Notes: generated by a model not told the origin, from the letters alone. 64,000 nucleotides of DNA from Alteromonas salexigens (GCF_025628895.1 NZ_JAOTJC010000006.1:107495-171494); one strand, 5' to 3'; counted from the first letter of the stretch, positions 8,490 to 19,306 are shown. Program-made: numbers and translations.

Positions 8490-10394
8490 ATGCGAGTATT
8501 CGCCATCGTTGCAATGCTGATAACACTGGCTGCTTGCCAGTCTGCCAGCGAACCGGAAATTGTGCTTGAACAGCCCCGCAATGTGACCACATATTCAGCC
8601 GAAACGTTTTTTACTAATGAATCCGTGTTTGGTAATGATATCAGTCATGATGGTAAAGCGGTGCTGGTGACGTCCGACAAAAGCGGAATCTATAACGTTT
8701 ACCGTTATCCGATAGACGGCGGGAGCCCTACTCAGCTGACGTTTTCTGACAACCACGCCTATCGTGGCGTAAGCTGGTTTCCTAACGACCAACGGTTTTT
8801 ATTCACTGCGGATGAGGGCGGCAACGAGCTTAATCATTTGTATGTGCAGCTTCCCAACGGTGAAACCCGGGACCTTACTCCCGGCGCAAACGTGAAAGCC
8901 AGTTTTATGGGCTGGGATGACGACAACCGTCATTTTTACGTGGTCACTAACGAGCGTGATCCTAAGGCGTTCGACTTATATCGCTACCGCGCGGATAATT
9001 TTTCCCGCAGTCTGATTTATGAAAATGACCAGGCATTGACGCTGATGGCAGTGAGCCCCAATGGTCGGTATCTGGCCGTGCTCGAAGCACACAGCAATGT
9101 CGATGACGACCTCTACCTGGTGGATTTAACCTACCCAACCCCGAAAACCATCCTGATTACTGACAGTGAGACCCCTGCCAGCCATTCGGTATTTTCTTTT
9201 ACACCCGATTCGGGGGCACTGTTATATGGTTCCAATGAGAATGCTGAGTTTGATCAGGCATGGCGGTTCGACATTGCCACCGGTGAAAGGTCGCTGGCGT
9301 ATGCTGCCGACTGGAATGTCACACGGTATGCCTATTCAGACTCTGGCCGTTATCTGGTGTCTGCGGTAAACGCGGACGGTACTACCCGGGTAACCATCAC
9401 AGACACGGAAACGGGCAAGCCCGTAGAGATGCCCGACTTACCGCAAGGTAATGTCACCGGGGTGACGTTTTCCGATGATGAGTCCACCATGGTGTTCTAC
9501 CTGGCGTCCGATACCGCGCCCGCTAATTTATACAGTTACCGTCTTGACGGTGACCTGACTCAGCTTACCCACACCCTTAATCCTGCTATTGACCGTGACG
9601 ATCTGGTCACTGCCGACGTGGTCAGGTTCAAAAGCTTTGATAATCTGGAAATCCCCGGTTTATTGTATAAACCTCATCAGGCTAACCGGGTGAATCCGGT
9701 GCCGGCAGTTATTCTCATTCATGGTGGGCCCGGCGGCCAGTCGCGCACCGGTTACCGTGCCACTGTTCAGCACCTGGTCAATCATGGTTATGCAGTGTTT
9801 GCTGTTAATAACCGGGGCTCGTCAGGTTACGGCAAAACCTTTTTCCACCTTGACGATCAGCGTCACGGTGAAGACGACCTACAGGATATTGTGTATGGCA
9901 AGCGCTATCTGTCCACTTTGCCCTGGGTCCACAGTGACAAAATTGGCGTGATGGGCGGCAGCTATGGTGGCTATCTGACTATGGCAGCGATGGCATTCAC
10001 TGACGAGTTTGAAGCCGGCATCAATATATTTGGTGTGACAAACTGGGTGCGTACGCTGAAAAGTATTCCACCCTGGTGGGAAAGCTTCCGCGAGCTTCTC
10101 TACGCTGAACTGGGTGACCCCGCTACGGACGAAGAGCGCCTCTATCGTATTTCACCTCTGTTTCATGCCGACCAGGTGAAAAAGCCGGTACTGGTGGTGC
10201 AAGGGGCCAATGACCCGCGCGTGCTACAGGTGGAAAGTGACGAAATGGTGGCGGCCATCCGGGACAACAATGTACCGGTGGAATATGTTTTGTTCGAAGA
10301 TGAAGGTCACGGATTCCGAAAAAAATCTAATCGCATCACAGCGCAGAATGCCTATGTGAACTTCCTGAATACTTACCTGAAAGGAAGCAACTAG
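8490..10394 (+). CDS. S9-family (prolyl oligopeptidase-like) peptidase, exported lipoprotein
   Basis: A 634-residue serine peptidase. A short signal peptide ends at the lipobox LAAC (Cys16), so it is probably anchored to a cell-envelope membrane. Residues about 35-370 carry WD/beta-propeller-like repeats (for example DISHDGKAVLVTSD and SPNGRYLAVLEA). The C-terminal alpha/beta hydrolase domain has HGGPGGQ, the nucleophile Ser491 in GGSYGGY, Asp575 in GANDPRV and His607 in DEGHGF. This is the S9C-type acylaminoacyl or dipeptidyl peptidase layout, and the precise specificity is not readable. AGGGAGAG precedes the ATG. It is a single gene with its own terminator. Confidence 0.93.
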   Translation: MRVFAIVAMLITLAACQSASEPEIVLEQPRNVTTYSAETFFTNESVFGNDISHDGKAVLVTSDKSGIYNVYRYPIDGGSPTQLTFSDNHAYRGVSWFPNDQRFLFTADEGGNELNHLYVQLPNGETRDLTPGANVKASFMGWDDDNRHFYVVTNERDPKAFDLYRYRADNFSRSLIYENDQALTLMAVSPNGRYLAVLEAHSNVDDDLYLVDLTYPTPKTILITDSETPASHSVFSFTPDSGALLYGSNENAEFDQAWRFDIATGERSLAYAADWNVTRYAYSDSGRYLVSAVNADGTTRVTITDTETGKPVEMPDLPQGNVTGVTFSDDESTMVFYLASDTAPANLYSYRLDGDLTQLTHTLNPAIDRDDLVTADVVRFKSFDNLEIPGLLYKPHQANRVNPVPAVILIHGGPGGQSRTGYRATVQHLVNHGYAVFAVNNRGSSGYGKTFFHLDDQRHGEDDLQDIVYGKRYLSTLPWVHSDKIGVMGGSYGGYLTMAAMAFTDEFEAGINIFGVTNWVRTLKSIPPWWESFRELLYAELGDPATDEERLYRISPLFHADQVKKPVLVVQGANDPRVLQVESDEMVAAIRDNNVPVEYVLFEDEGHGFRKKSNRITAQNAYVNFLNTYLKGSN

Positions 10395-10404
10395 CGCACT
10401 TGCC

Positions 10405-10436
10405 TGCGTCTGCCATTCCCGGTAGACGCACTTTTT
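10405..10436 (+). terminator. Terminator after the S9 peptidase
   Basis: TGCGTCT (10405-10411) pairs with AGACGCA (10424-10430) around a 12-base loop and is followed by CTTTTT. It begins 10 bases after the stop codon. Confidence 0.75.
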
Positions 10437-10682
10437 ACTCAGTGGATACGTATCGTTAGGTGGTCTGTGCATTTAAGTGTTCAGACCATTTTGATAGTCG
10501 TGTGCTTGCTGCCCGGGTATGTCGGAAAAAACGCAGACCCAAATCCGGGGTATACAAACCACAGAGGGATAACGGTTGGCAGGAGCGCAGGTCTGTCTCG
10601 CACATGGCAGTCAGCCGAGATAAGGTAAGCTGCACGATATCGGACTTTTCAGTATTTAACCGGCCACAGGGAGGGCAGTACC

Positions 10683-11759
10683 ATGCAACAAGATACCACA
10701 TCAGGCGAGGGCCCGGCCGGCGTCAGTGATTTTGCGTCCATGTTTTCCGACTTTTGGCTGGAGCTGATGGCCCGGTTACCAGCGATAGGCGTTGGCTTAT
10801 TACTGCTCATTGCCGCCGTATTGCTGGCCGCGCCGCTGGCCCGATTAGTTTTACGGCCGTTTGATTATGTTACCCAAAGCGACCTTATCCGCTCAGTGAG
10901 CCGGCGCAGTGTCAGTATAATCATCATTCTGCTGGGCACCTATCTGTTTCTTAAGCTCGCCGGCTTGACCGAATTTGCAGTGGCAATTATCAGTGGTACC
11001 GGGATGATTGGCCTGATCCTGGGCTTTGCATTTCGCGATATCGCTGAAAACTTTATTTCCAGCTTGTTACTGACTGTTCAACGGCCCTTCCGCATCGGTG
11101 ATGTGGTGCAAATTAACGATTTTATGGGTGTGGTGCAGAAAGTGACATCTAGAGCGACCACCCTGGTCGACTTCGATGGCAATCATATTCAAATACCCAA
11201 CGCCACCATTTATAAAGGCGTCATTAAAAACTTTACCGCCAATCCCCGCATGCGCGGCCACTTTGTGATAGGGATTGGCTATGACAGTAATGCCAAAGCG
11301 GCCCAGTCCCTGGCTTTATCAGTCATGCAGGCCCACCCGAATGTATTAGCAGACCCTGAGCCCCAGGTGCTGGTGGACAACCTCGGGTCTGCCACGCTAA
11401 ACCTCAAAGTGTATTTCTGGATAGACGTGGAGCAGACCAGCGTCCTGAAAATGGCCTCTGTGCTTATGCGTGACCTGGTAGGGGCCTTTGAAGAGCAGGG
11501 GATCAGCATGCCGGATGACGCGCGGGAGATTATTTTCCCAGAAGGGATCGCGGTGAGTATGCAACAGGCTGATGAAAGCAATACACACAAAGCTTCGTCT
11601 GAGACAAAGCCGGCCAAGCCTGTTAAGCAGCCTGTGAAACCACAACGTACATCAGCGAAAAGCGATGTTGGCGCCGATGACGTCTCAAGTGAAACTGATG
11701 ACATCCGGCGTCAGGCTGCCGAAGCCAGGGATCCGGAGGCCGGCGGCAATATACTTTGA
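10683..11759 (+). CDS. MscS-family mechanosensitive channel
   Basis: A small-conductance mechanosensitive channel that releases solutes when membrane tension rises on hypo-osmotic shock. The protein has 358 residues with transmembrane helices at about 30-55, 75-97 and 100-125. The pore helix and following loop carry the family signature (GLILGFAFRDIAENFISS, then FRIGDVVQI). The beta domain has TTLVDFDGNHIQIPNA. The last 70 residues are a charged, Lys/Pro/Ser-rich tail (KPAKPVKQPVKPQ) that looks disordered and is longer than in E. coli MscS. GGAGGG lies seven bases before the ATG. Convergent with the DUF3080 gene. Confidence 0.93.
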   Translation: MQQDTTSGEGPAGVSDFASMFSDFWLELMARLPAIGVGLLLLIAAVLLAAPLARLVLRPFDYVTQSDLIRSVSRRSVSIIIILLGTYLFLKLAGLTEFAVAIISGTGMIGLILGFAFRDIAENFISSLLLTVQRPFRIGDVVQINDFMGVVQKVTSRATTLVDFDGNHIQIPNATIYKGVIKNFTANPRMRGHFVIGIGYDSNAKAAQSLALSVMQAHPNVLADPEPQVLVDNLGSATLNLKVYFWIDVEQTSVLKMASVLMRDLVGAFEEQGISMPDDAREIIFPEGIAVSMQQADESNTHKASSETKPAKPVKQPVKPQRTSAKSDVGADDVSSETDDIRRQAAEARDPEAGGNIL

Positions 11760-11766
11760 GTGGGTA

Positions 11767-12789
11767 TTAGGTGGCAGGGGCGACGGGCGACAAATTGCAG
11801 CGCTTGAGAAATTGCTGCCACAGACTAACGTGCTCACTGACAGCCTGCTGATATTGTTCAAAGCCGGTTAGCCGGTCTGTGAGAAACGCTTTAAAGGCGG
11901 GCTGCAAATGACTATCGTTCTGCCATTGTGTGAAAGTGGGTTGCAGCTGGTACTGCAGTTCATTCACCTTGCTTCCCACGGGCTGGATGCGCTCAATAAA
12001 ATAAAGGTAAAACACGTTGCGTAATATTTCCGCCTGCTCGCTGGCTCGCCCGGCCGTGCAGGTCACCGCGCTAAGATGTGGTGTCAGTCGACGGGTAAGC
12101 TGACTTAAACTATCTGCCAGCAATTGCTGAGTGGCCCAGAGCCTGGCCGGTAAACGTGCCGATTCAATTTGTTTGAGCTGGGTTTCCAGTTCGCTGAGCG
12201 ACAAGGTGTCATTATTTTTGAGTTGGGTGAGAAAGCCTAGGGCAGTCACTGCAGCCCGGGCATCACGGTTTTGTTCGGCCTGCAATAGCTCTCGGGGGAG
12301 CGACATAGCCAGACGCATGGCTTTGGCCGTTTGAATCAGGTTTGCCCATACCTGTTTACGCTGCTGCTGTTTCTGTGATTTCCACTCGCTGAGCTTTTGT
12401 GCCAGCTCGGGGCGCGTGGACCGCAGGTGTTCAGCACAATCATCTATGGCATGCAGCAGGCGTGTTTCGTAGCTGAGGCGCTGAGCCGGGAAAGGCGTTC
12501 TGCCTAGTGCGGTGTTACGCTCGGCAACCAGGGTTCCGATTTCACACTGCTGAAGGGCATGAAATTCACGCAGGTTAATGTTCATCGCAGGTACGTGTTG
12601 AAATAACTCATCACGGCCGGGAAAAGGCAGCGGCGTGATCTGCGCAGTCATCTCAAGCTCGGCTTCTAACACCCGCCCTAAGCGCCCGTGATACTCCTCC
12701 AAATCATCCACCACCGGCGCACTGCCACATCCGGCGATTACCAGCGACACCAACAGCAGCAGAACGCCGGGCAGGTTAGGCAGTGGCAT
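11767..12789 (-). CDS. DUF3080-family lipoprotein
   Basis: A 340-residue exported lipoprotein. The chosen ATG gives a signal peptide ending at LVIAGC. A start 10 codons upstream would put a charged extension before it and lies inside folM. The body is helical and matches the DUF3080 pattern seen in Alteromonadales and Vibrionales: the early L-E-x-Y-x-x-R-L-x-R, a central DDCAEHLRSTRPEL, and conserved aromatics near FYLYFIERI. The function is unknown. Its start overlaps the end of the FolM-like gene by 14 bases, so the two are translationally linked. Confidence 0.8.
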   Translation of the reverse strand: MPLPNLPGVLLLLVSLVIAGCGSAPVVDDLEEYHGRLGRVLEAELEMTAQITPLPFPGRDELFQHVPAMNINLREFHALQQCEIGTLVAERNTALGRTPFPAQRLSYETRLLHAIDDCAEHLRSTRPELAQKLSEWKSQKQQQRKQVWANLIQTAKAMRLAMSLPRELLQAEQNRDARAAVTALGFLTQLKNNDTLSLSELETQLKQIESARLPARLWATQQLLADSLSQLTRRLTPHLSAVTCTAGRASEQAEILRNVFYLYFIERIQPVGSKVNELQYQLQPTFTQWQNDSHLQPAFKAFLTDRLTGFEQYQQAVSEHVSLWQQFLKRCNLSPVAPAT

Positions 12790-13522
12790 GGGTGTGTACA
12801 CTGCGTCCACCATCCACATACAGAATTTGCCCGGTAATATAGGGGGCGTTCAGCAAAAAGCTAATGGCCTGAGCGATATCCTCAGGCGTGCCCAGTCGTT
12901 GCAAGGGAATGCTGCTCAGTAGTGCGTCCCGCTCGGTGTCGGTCATCTCTCGCTCGGGCCATAGGATGGCACCGGGGCCGACGCCATTTACCCTTACAGC
13001 CGGGGCCAGCTCGGTGGCCAGCGACCTTGTGAGACTGGCAAGTGCACTCTTGGCCAGACAATATATACTGTGGGCAAGTAACGGGCGGTGTATATGCATA
13101 TCCACCAAATTAATAATGTTGCCTTGTCGCTCTCGCAATGCAGGGGTGAGGGCCTGACTCAGAAACAGTGGCCCCTGTACGTTACTGCCAACCAGTGCCT
13201 GCCACTGAAGATCGGTAATTTCGCCGAGGGGGGTAGGGAAAAAGGCAGAGGCATTATTTACCAGCACATCAACCTGCCCCCACTGTTGTTGCGCTTCACG
13301 GGCCAGTCGAGCCACATCGTTCATGTCGCAGAGATCAGCCTGGAGCGTGACAGCAGAGTTTGCCCGCTCGCTATTAAGTGCACTTGCCAAAGCGTTAGCT
13401 TCGTCAGTCGACTGACCGTAATGAATAATCACCCGGTAGCCCGACTGATGTAAGGTTCTGGCGATGACGGCGCCAATACGTTTTGCGGCGCCGGTGACCA
13501 GCGCAACTGCTGTTTCTGTCAT
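12776..13522 (-). CDS. folM: Pteridine reductase-like SDR (FolM type)
   Basis: A 248-residue short-chain dehydrogenase/reductase. The cofactor loop is TGAAKRIG, where the arginine in place of the usual Gly-x-Gly fits the NADPH-dependent PTR1/FolM group that reduces dihydromonapterin or dihydrofolate. NNAS, the catalytic Tyr-x-x-x-Lys (YCLAKSA) and the end motif ITGQILYVDGG are present. It is the middle gene of a leftward trio, 7 bases after the fructosamine kinase stop codon and overlapping DUF3080. The substrate is inferred from the cofactor motif, and another SDR role cannot be excluded. Confidence 0.82.
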   Translation of the reverse strand: MTETAVALVTGAAKRIGAVIARTLHQSGYRVIIHYGQSTDEANALASALNSERANSAVTLQADLCDMNDVARLAREAQQQWGQVDVLVNNASAFFPTPLGEITDLQWQALVGSNVQGPLFLSQALTPALRERQGNIINLVDMHIHRPLLAHSIYCLAKSALASLTRSLATELAPAVRVNGVGPGAILWPEREMTDTERDALLSSIPLQRLGTPEDIAQAISFLLNAPYITGQILYVDGGRSVHTHATA

Positions 13523-13529
13523 AAAACTG

Positions 13530-14417
13530 TTACTGCTTCTGTTGGATAATACCGATCATGACAGATTTTGCCTGTGACCAATAGGGGTCTCCAAATAGCA
13601 GCGCATGATTCAGTATATGATAAAGCTGATACACCGGCTCGCGCTCGGCTGCACCTGACGATAACGGGTAGGTGGCCGTATAGCCATCATAAAATGCCGG
13701 TGGAAAGCCCCCAAATAAGCGGGTCATAGCCAGGTCTGCTTCACGGTCGCCCACTGATACCGCCGGGTCGAACACAAGGGGACCGCGGTGGCAAAAGCCG
13801 GCATTTCCCGACCACAGATCCCCGTGCAAGAGTGACGGCGTAACCTCATGAGCCTGAAGTAGCTGTTGAATCCGGGTGAGTAGTGCATCATTTTGCCGAA
13901 ACACGTTGCCGGCACTGGCCAGTCGCTCAAGCATGCTGGCAATACGCTGTTCCGTATAAAACTGCGCCCAGCTAGTCTGCCAGCCGTTGGGTTGCACGCT
14001 GGCGCCAATGAAGTTGTCATGCTGCCAGCCAAACTCGGTGTAAGCGTCCACTCTGTGCAGGGCGGCAACGTGCTCCCCCAGCGTGTAATAATCGCTTGGC
14101 TCGCCGGGGATGAATCTGACATGCTGGAGAACCAGGTACTCATGGGCCGTTGGCTGCTCGTCAGTCACGCCATGACAAATTACTACGGGGGTTCTTACTG
14201 TGTTGGTGTCAGCCAGGGCTGCCAGCCCCTCTTGTTCTGACAACAGCGGACGGCTGCCATCATCGGCACGGACTTTGACAAAGTAACGGCGACGGTCATC
14301 GCGTAAAATATAGCACTGATGGGTATCACCCCCATGGGCAGGCTGACTGCTCTGGCATACAAACAGCGAGTCGGTTGCACGGGAGATGTGATCGCTTATG
14401 AAATGCCACATAGCCAT
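13530..14417 (-). CDS. Fructosamine/ketosamine 3-kinase family protein
   Basis: Phosphorylates sugar-lysine adducts at the third sugar carbon, which destabilises and removes them (protein deglycation). The 295-residue length matches E. coli YniA. The kinase catalytic loop is LLHGDLWSGNAGF (the HGD-x4-N pattern), followed by the metal-binding VFDPAVSVGDREADLAM. Both are typical of this branch of the phosphotransferase fold. It is the first gene of a three-gene leftward group with folM and DUF3080 and is divergent from thrS, sharing a 391-base upstream region. Confidence 0.9.
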   Translation of the reverse strand: MAMWHFISDHISRATDSLFVCQSSQPAHGGDTHQCYILRDDRRRYFVKVRADDGSRPLLSEQEGLAALADTNTVRTPVVICHGVTDEQPTAHEYLVLQHVRFIPGEPSDYYTLGEHVAALHRVDAYTEFGWQHDNFIGASVQPNGWQTSWAQFYTEQRIASMLERLASAGNVFRQNDALLTRIQQLLQAHEVTPSLLHGDLWSGNAGFCHRGPLVFDPAVSVGDREADLAMTRLFGGFPPAFYDGYTATYPLSSGAAEREPVYQLYHILNHALLFGDPYWSQAKSVMIGIIQQKQ

Positions 14418-14657
14418 TATTGTTCGTTACCCTGACACCTGAAGTATGGTCAAAAATATGCGCTTTGCTAATCCAATGTAAGCAAGGCCGATAAAAAACG
14501 TCTGGCCATCACCCTGCCGGTAATTAGCGGTCAGATGGTTGTTACCGCCGGGGCAGGGCGACTGTTCACTAACGGGATTATGTTCCGTTCAGTACACTGG
14601 ATGGCCATAACGTCGCCAGTCAGGCTGTGAAAATCATTGGGAAACCTGTTGCCAGCG

Positions 14658-14685
14658 TTGCAAGTCACTGTATAGCCGTTATAAT
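14658..14685 (+). promoter_or_regulatory. Sigma-70 promoter of thrS
   Basis: TTGCAA (14658-14663), 16 bases, then a perfect TATAAT (14680-14685). Transcription should start near 14692 and give a leader of about 117 bases before the thrS ATG. Confidence 0.8.
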
Positions 14686-14694
14686 CCCAAGCCG

Positions 14695-14748
14695 GTGACA
14701 GGCACTGGTATTGCCTTCACCGCCATGGACACCGTCAGGTGTCTTTTT
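14695..14748 (+). promoter_or_regulatory. thrS leader with threonine-rich frame and terminator-like hairpin
   Basis: Inside the thrS leader GACACC (14728-14733) pairs with GGTGTC (14738-14743) around GTCA, and five T residues follow, which is the shape of an intrinsic terminator placed before the gene. From a GTG at 14695 an open frame reads [13 protein letters not shown], with four Thr codons in thirteen, just ahead of or in the hairpin. The frame runs into thrS without a stop. Later leader segments can pair with earlier ones, for example GGTGAC at 14694-14699 with GTCACC at 14786-14791. This suggests attenuation, but no ribosome binding site precedes the GTG. Confidence 0.5.
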
Positions 14749-14808
14749 CGTTTCAGACACTATGCACAAGTGGCGCAGAGTAGGCGTCACCACTGTAAAG
14801 GAAATAAC

Positions 14809-16722
14809 ATGCCTGTAATTACTCTTCCTGACGGAAGCCAACGCGCTTTCGATCACGCCGTCTCCGTTATGGACGTGGCTGCTGACATCGGCCCGGGCCT
14901 CGCCAAAGCCACTATCGCCGGCAAAGTAAACGGTGAACTGGTCGACGCCGTAGATCCCATTGAACATGACGCGGCTTTGCAAATCATTACCGCCCGGGAC
15001 GAGGAAGGCCTGGAAATTATCCGTCACAGCTGCGCTCACCTTATTGGTCACGCCATTAAACAGCTTTGGCCTGATGCAAAAATGGCTATCGGTCCTACTA
15101 TCGACAACGGTTTCTACTATGACGTCGATATGGACCACAGCCTGACGCAGGATGATTTGCAGAAACTTGAAAAACGCATGCTTGAGCTGGCTAAAACCAA
15201 TTATGACGTGGTCAAGAAAACGGTAAGCTGGCAAGAAGCGCGGGATACATTTGTTACCCGCCATGAGCCTTACAAGGTAGAAATTCTGGATGAAAATATC
15301 AGCCAGGATGATAAACCAGGGCTGTATCACCACGAAGAATATACAGATATGTGCCGCGGGCCGCATGTCCCGAATATGAAATTCTGTCACCACTTTAAAC
15401 TGATGAAGGTGGCCGGTGCGTACTGGCGTGGTGACAGCGAAAATAAAATGCTACAGCGCATTTATGGCACAGCATGGGCGGACAAAAAACAGTTAAAAGC
15501 GTACCTGAACCGTCTGGAAGAAGCTGAAAAACGCGACCACCGTAAGATTGGTAAGTCGCTGGACCTGTTTCACTGGCAGGAAGAAGCGCCGGGCATGGTG
15601 TTCTGGCACAACGACGGCTGGTCAATTTATACCGAGCTGGAAAAGTTCGTGCGTCAGAAACTCCGTGAATATAATTATGACGAGGTGAAAGGGCCTCTCA
15701 TGATGGATCGTTCCTTGTGGGAAAAATCTGGTCACTGGGATAAATATGCCGAAAACATGTTTACCACTGAATCAGAGAAGCGTGAGTATGCGATCAAGCC
15801 GATGAACTGCCCGGGGCACGTGCAAATCTTCAATCAAGGCCTTAAATCGTACCGGGATCTGCCGTTGCGTATGGCGGAGTTTGGCTGTTGTCACCGTAAC
15901 GAGCCCTCTGGTGCACTGCACGGCCTGATGCGGGTACGTGGTTTCACCCAGGACGATGCGCACATCTTTTGTACAGAAGAGCAGATTATGGACGAGGTCT
16001 GTAGCTGTATCGACATGATTTATGACGCGTATAAAACCTTTGGCTTTGAAAAGATTGCCGTAAAATTGTCTACCCGCCCTGAAAAGCGCGTAGGCAGTGA
16101 CGAAATCTGGGATAAAGCCGAGAAAGCACTGGCAGATGCACTGGTATCAAAAGGCATCGAATTCCAGTATTTACCTGGCGAAGGCGCTTTTTATGGTCCA
16201 AAAATAGAGTTTACACTGTATGACTGTCTTGACCGTGCGTGGCAGTGCGGTACGGTTCAGGCAGATTTCTCAATGCCTGGACGCTTGGGGTCAACCTATG
16301 TGGCTGAAGATGGCGAACGTCGCGTGCCGGTGATGATTCACCGCGCTGTGCTTGGCTCGCTGGAACGTTTCATTGGTATTCTGACCGAGGAATATGCCGG
16401 ATTTTTCCCATTGTGGCTGGCGCCGCAGCAGATTGTGGTAATGAATATTACCGACAGTCAGGCTGAATACGCCAACAAAACTGTACAAAAATTGCAGGAA
16501 ATGGGCTTTAGAGCAAAGTCTGACTTGAGAAATGAGAAGATTGGCTTTAAAATCCGCGAGCATACCCTAAAGCGTGTTCCGTACATGCTGGTGGTTGGCG
16601 ACAAAGAACGAGACGCAGGCCAGGTTGCCGTGCGCTCGCGCCGGGGAGATGACATGGGCAGTATGCCTCTGGAAGAATTCATTTCCATGGCCCAGCAACA
16701 AGTTGCCGAAAAATCCATATAA
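14809..16722 (+). CDS. thrS: Threonine-tRNA ligase
   Basis: Charges tRNA-Thr in the cytosol. The 637 residues compare with 642 in E. coli. They comprise a TGS domain (about 1-62), an editing domain with the H73-x3-H77 motif (HSCAHLIGH) that hydrolyses Ser-tRNA-Thr, a class II catalytic core with zinc-site residues ([10 protein letters not shown]) and motif 2 ([20 protein letters not shown]), and a C-terminal anticodon-binding domain. The ATG at 14809 follows AAAGGAAATAAC and gives the normal [10 protein letters not shown] start. The frame stays open 38 codons further upstream, which matters for the leader. It is the first gene of the thrS-infC-rpmI-rplT operon. Confidence 0.97.
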   Translation: MPVITLPDGSQRAFDHAVSVMDVAADIGPGLAKATIAGKVNGELVDAVDPIEHDAALQIITARDEEGLEIIRHSCAHLIGHAIKQLWPDAKMAIGPTIDNGFYYDVDMDHSLTQDDLQKLEKRMLELAKTNYDVVKKTVSWQEARDTFVTRHEPYKVEILDENISQDDKPGLYHHEEYTDMCRGPHVPNMKFCHHFKLMKVAGAYWRGDSENKMLQRIYGTAWADKKQLKAYLNRLEEAEKRDHRKIGKSLDLFHWQEEAPGMVFWHNDGWSIYTELEKFVRQKLREYNYDEVKGPLMMDRSLWEKSGHWDKYAENMFTTESEKREYAIKPMNCPGHVQIFNQGLKSYRDLPLRMAEFGCCHRNEPSGALHGLMRVRGFTQDDAHIFCTEEQIMDEVCSCIDMIYDAYKTFGFEKIAVKLSTRPEKRVGSDEIWDKAEKALADALVSKGIEFQYLPGEGAFYGPKIEFTLYDCLDRAWQCGTVQADFSMPGRLGSTYVAEDGERRVPVMIHRAVLGSLERFIGILTEEYAGFFPLWLAPQQIVVMNITDSQAEYANKTVQKLQEMGFRAKSDLRNEKIGFKIREHTLKRVPYMLVVGDKERDAGQVAVRSRRGDDMGSMPLEEFISMAQQQVAEKSI

Positions 16723-16803
16723 CCGTGTTAGTATGGTAAAGTAACGCGCTTGCCCGATGGGAAACGGGCAAGCACACGATTTTAGTTTTTGGAGGAATAG
16801 CAC

Positions 16804-17346
16804 ATTAAAGGCGCTAATAATAAGGCTCAGGGCAGCAAAGCCCGCATCAACGACGAAATTACTGCCAGAGAAGTCCGTTTAATCGGGGCTGAAGGCGAGC
16901 AGGTAGGTGTTGTAACGCTGGCTGAAGCGGTACAAACAGCAGAGGACGCAAGTCTGGACCTAGTAGAAATCAGTCCGAATGCTGAGCCGCCAGTCTGTAA
17001 AGTTATGGACTATGGCAAATTCCTCTTTGAAAAAAGTAAAGCTCAGAAAGAGCAGAAGAAAAAACAGAAGCAAATTCAGGTCAAGGAGGTTAAATTCCGC
17101 CCTGGCACTGATGAAGGCGATTACCAGGTAAAACTGCGCAACCTGCGTCGCTTTTTGGAAGGTGGCGATAAAACCAAAGTAACGATCCGCTTCCGCGGCC
17201 GTGAAATGGCGCACCAAGAGATCGGCATTGAACTGCTAAATCGCGTTAAAGGTGATTTAGAAGACATTGCTACTTGCGAGTCTTTCCCACGTCGTGTGGA
17301 AGGCCGTCAGATGATCATGGTGCTAGCCCCACATAAGAAGCAGTAG
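16804..17346 (+). CDS. infC: Translation initiation factor IF-3 (AUU start)
   Basis: Binds the 30S subunit, keeps it apart from 50S and checks start-codon pairing. From ATT at 16804 the product is 180 residues, the E. coli length. It begins with [18 protein letters not shown], then has the linker [14 protein letters not shown] and the C-terminal domain ([18 protein letters not shown]). GGAGG lies eight bases before the ATT. No ATG or GTG start would keep the conserved N-terminal domain. The rare AUU start is the known basis of IF-3 autoregulation in enterics, and its presence here indicates the same control. Confidence 0.95.
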   Translation: MKGANNKAQGSKARINDEITAREVRLIGAEGEQVGVVTLAEAVQTAEDASLDLVEISPNAEPPVCKVMDYGKFLFEKSKAQKEQKKKQKQIQVKEVKFRPGTDEGDYQVKLRNLRRFLEGGDKTKVTIRFRGREMAHQEIGIELLNRVKGDLEDIATCESFPRRVEGRQMIMVLAPHKKQ

Positions 17347-17456
17347 TGGTCTAAAGTTTTCGGGAATCTGCACCCCGAAACACCCTGCTGTAAATATTAA
17401 CCGACCACCGGTGCTGCACACCCACAGGTCGATATTAACAATGCGGAGTTTTAGCA

Positions 17457-17654
17457 ATGCCTAAAATGAAAACTGTAAGCGGTGCCGCCAAGCGTTTCAA
17501 GAAAACGGGTTCTGGCCGCTTTAAGAGCAAGCAGTCTCACTTGCGTCACATTCTGACCAAGAAGAGTACTAAGCGTAAACGTCACTTACGTGGCAAAAAA
17601 CTGGTTCATGATGCCGACACCAAATTGGTGCAGCGCATGTTACCTTACGTTTAA
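17457..17654 (+). CDS. rpmI: 50S ribosomal protein L35
   Basis: A 65-residue, very basic large-subunit protein of the usual length, with [20 protein letters not shown] at the start and [11 protein letters not shown] in the middle. It follows infC after 110 bases, a gap that in enterics carries the mRNA structure bound by L20 to repress rpmI-rplT. I did not fold this gap reliably. GGAG stands before the ATG. Confidence 0.97.
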   Translation: MPKMKTVSGAAKRFKKTGSGRFKSKQSHLRHILTKKSTKRKRHLRGKKLVHDADTKLVQRMLPYV

Positions 17655-17673
17655 GACCAGAGGAGACTGATTA

Positions 17674-18030
17674 ATGGCTCGAGTAAAACGCGGCACGATT
17701 GCACGTGCACGTCATAAAAAAGTCCTCAAGCAGGCAAAAGGTTATTACGGTGCCCGCTCACGCGTATATCGCGTAGCAGTACAAGCTGTAACTAAAGCTG
17801 GTCAATACGCTTACCGTGACCGTCGCAACAAAAAGCGTCAATTCCGTCAGTTGTGGATTGCACGTATTAACGCTGCGGCACGTCAGAATGGTATGTCATA
17901 CAGCCGTTTCATCAACGGTCTGAAAAAAGCGTCTGTCGAAATCGATCGTAAGATCCTTGCCGACATCGCGGTACATGACAAAGCGGCATTCAGTGCGTTA
18001 GTCGAAGCGGCTAAAGGCGCACTAGCTTAA
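17674..18030 (+). CDS. rplT: 50S ribosomal protein L20
   Basis: A 118-residue basic protein that binds 23S rRNA early in assembly. The N-terminal [19 protein letters not shown] and the central [20 protein letters not shown] are family hallmarks, and the length matches E. coli. It is 19 bases after rpmI with AGAGGAGA before the ATG, and a strong terminator follows, so it ends the thrS operon. L20 also acts as repressor of its own operon in enterics. Confidence 0.97.
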   Translation: MARVKRGTIARARHKKVLKQAKGYYGARSRVYRVAVQAVTKAGQYAYRDRRNKKRQFRQLWIARINAAARQNGMSYSRFINGLKKASVEIDRKILADIAVHDKAAFSALVEAAKGALA

Positions 18031-18061
18031 TTATTAACTAATTAAGTTTAAGTTCTTTCGG

Positions 18062-18092
18062 AAAACGGCGAGCAGGATGCTCGCCGTTTTTC
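18062..18092 (+). terminator. Terminator after rplT
   Basis: AAAACGGCGAGCA pairs with TGCTCGCCGTTTT around a three-base loop, and the T-run extends to TTTTTC. It separates thrS-infC-rpmI-rplT from pheST. Confidence 0.9.
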
Positions 18093-18239
18093 GTTTGCGT
18101 TCCCAAAATTTTCCTGTATCTCCCTGTGGTAACCCCGCGATATTCTTTACTCGCTTTCCGGGTAGCAAAATAATTGGTGAAAATCTGTCATTATCAGCTT
18201 GTTAGGGTAGCCTGAATAATTGTCTGTCGTGTAAACTAG

Positions 18240-19292
<1,053 letters not shown>

Positions 19293-19306
19293 GGCCAAGA
19301 ATTAGT

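Larger units (their letters stand above)
14418..14808. other. 391-base divergent control region of the kinase group and thrS
   Basis: The right-hand 150 bases hold a sigma-70 promoter (14658-14685) and a leader with a hairpin (14728-14748), both reading toward thrS. In the left-hand part I see no convincing gene. A stretch open for about 50 codons at 14485-14629 has no start codon with a ribosome binding site. No leftward promoter could be assigned. Confidence 0.6.

Noticed and set aside
10460..10729. Small open frames between the S9 and MscS genes
   Set aside because: They have no ribosome site and overlap the MscS start; they look random.
14485..14629. Fifty-codon open stretch upstream of thrS
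   Set aside because: It reads like protein (KKRLAITLPVISGQMVV) but has no start codon with a ribosome site, and I could not tie it to a family. It may be an old gene remnant.
14665..15393. 242-codon open frame opposite the start of thrS
   Set aside because: It lies inside a certain gene in another frame, has no ribosome site, and its composition follows from thrS codons.
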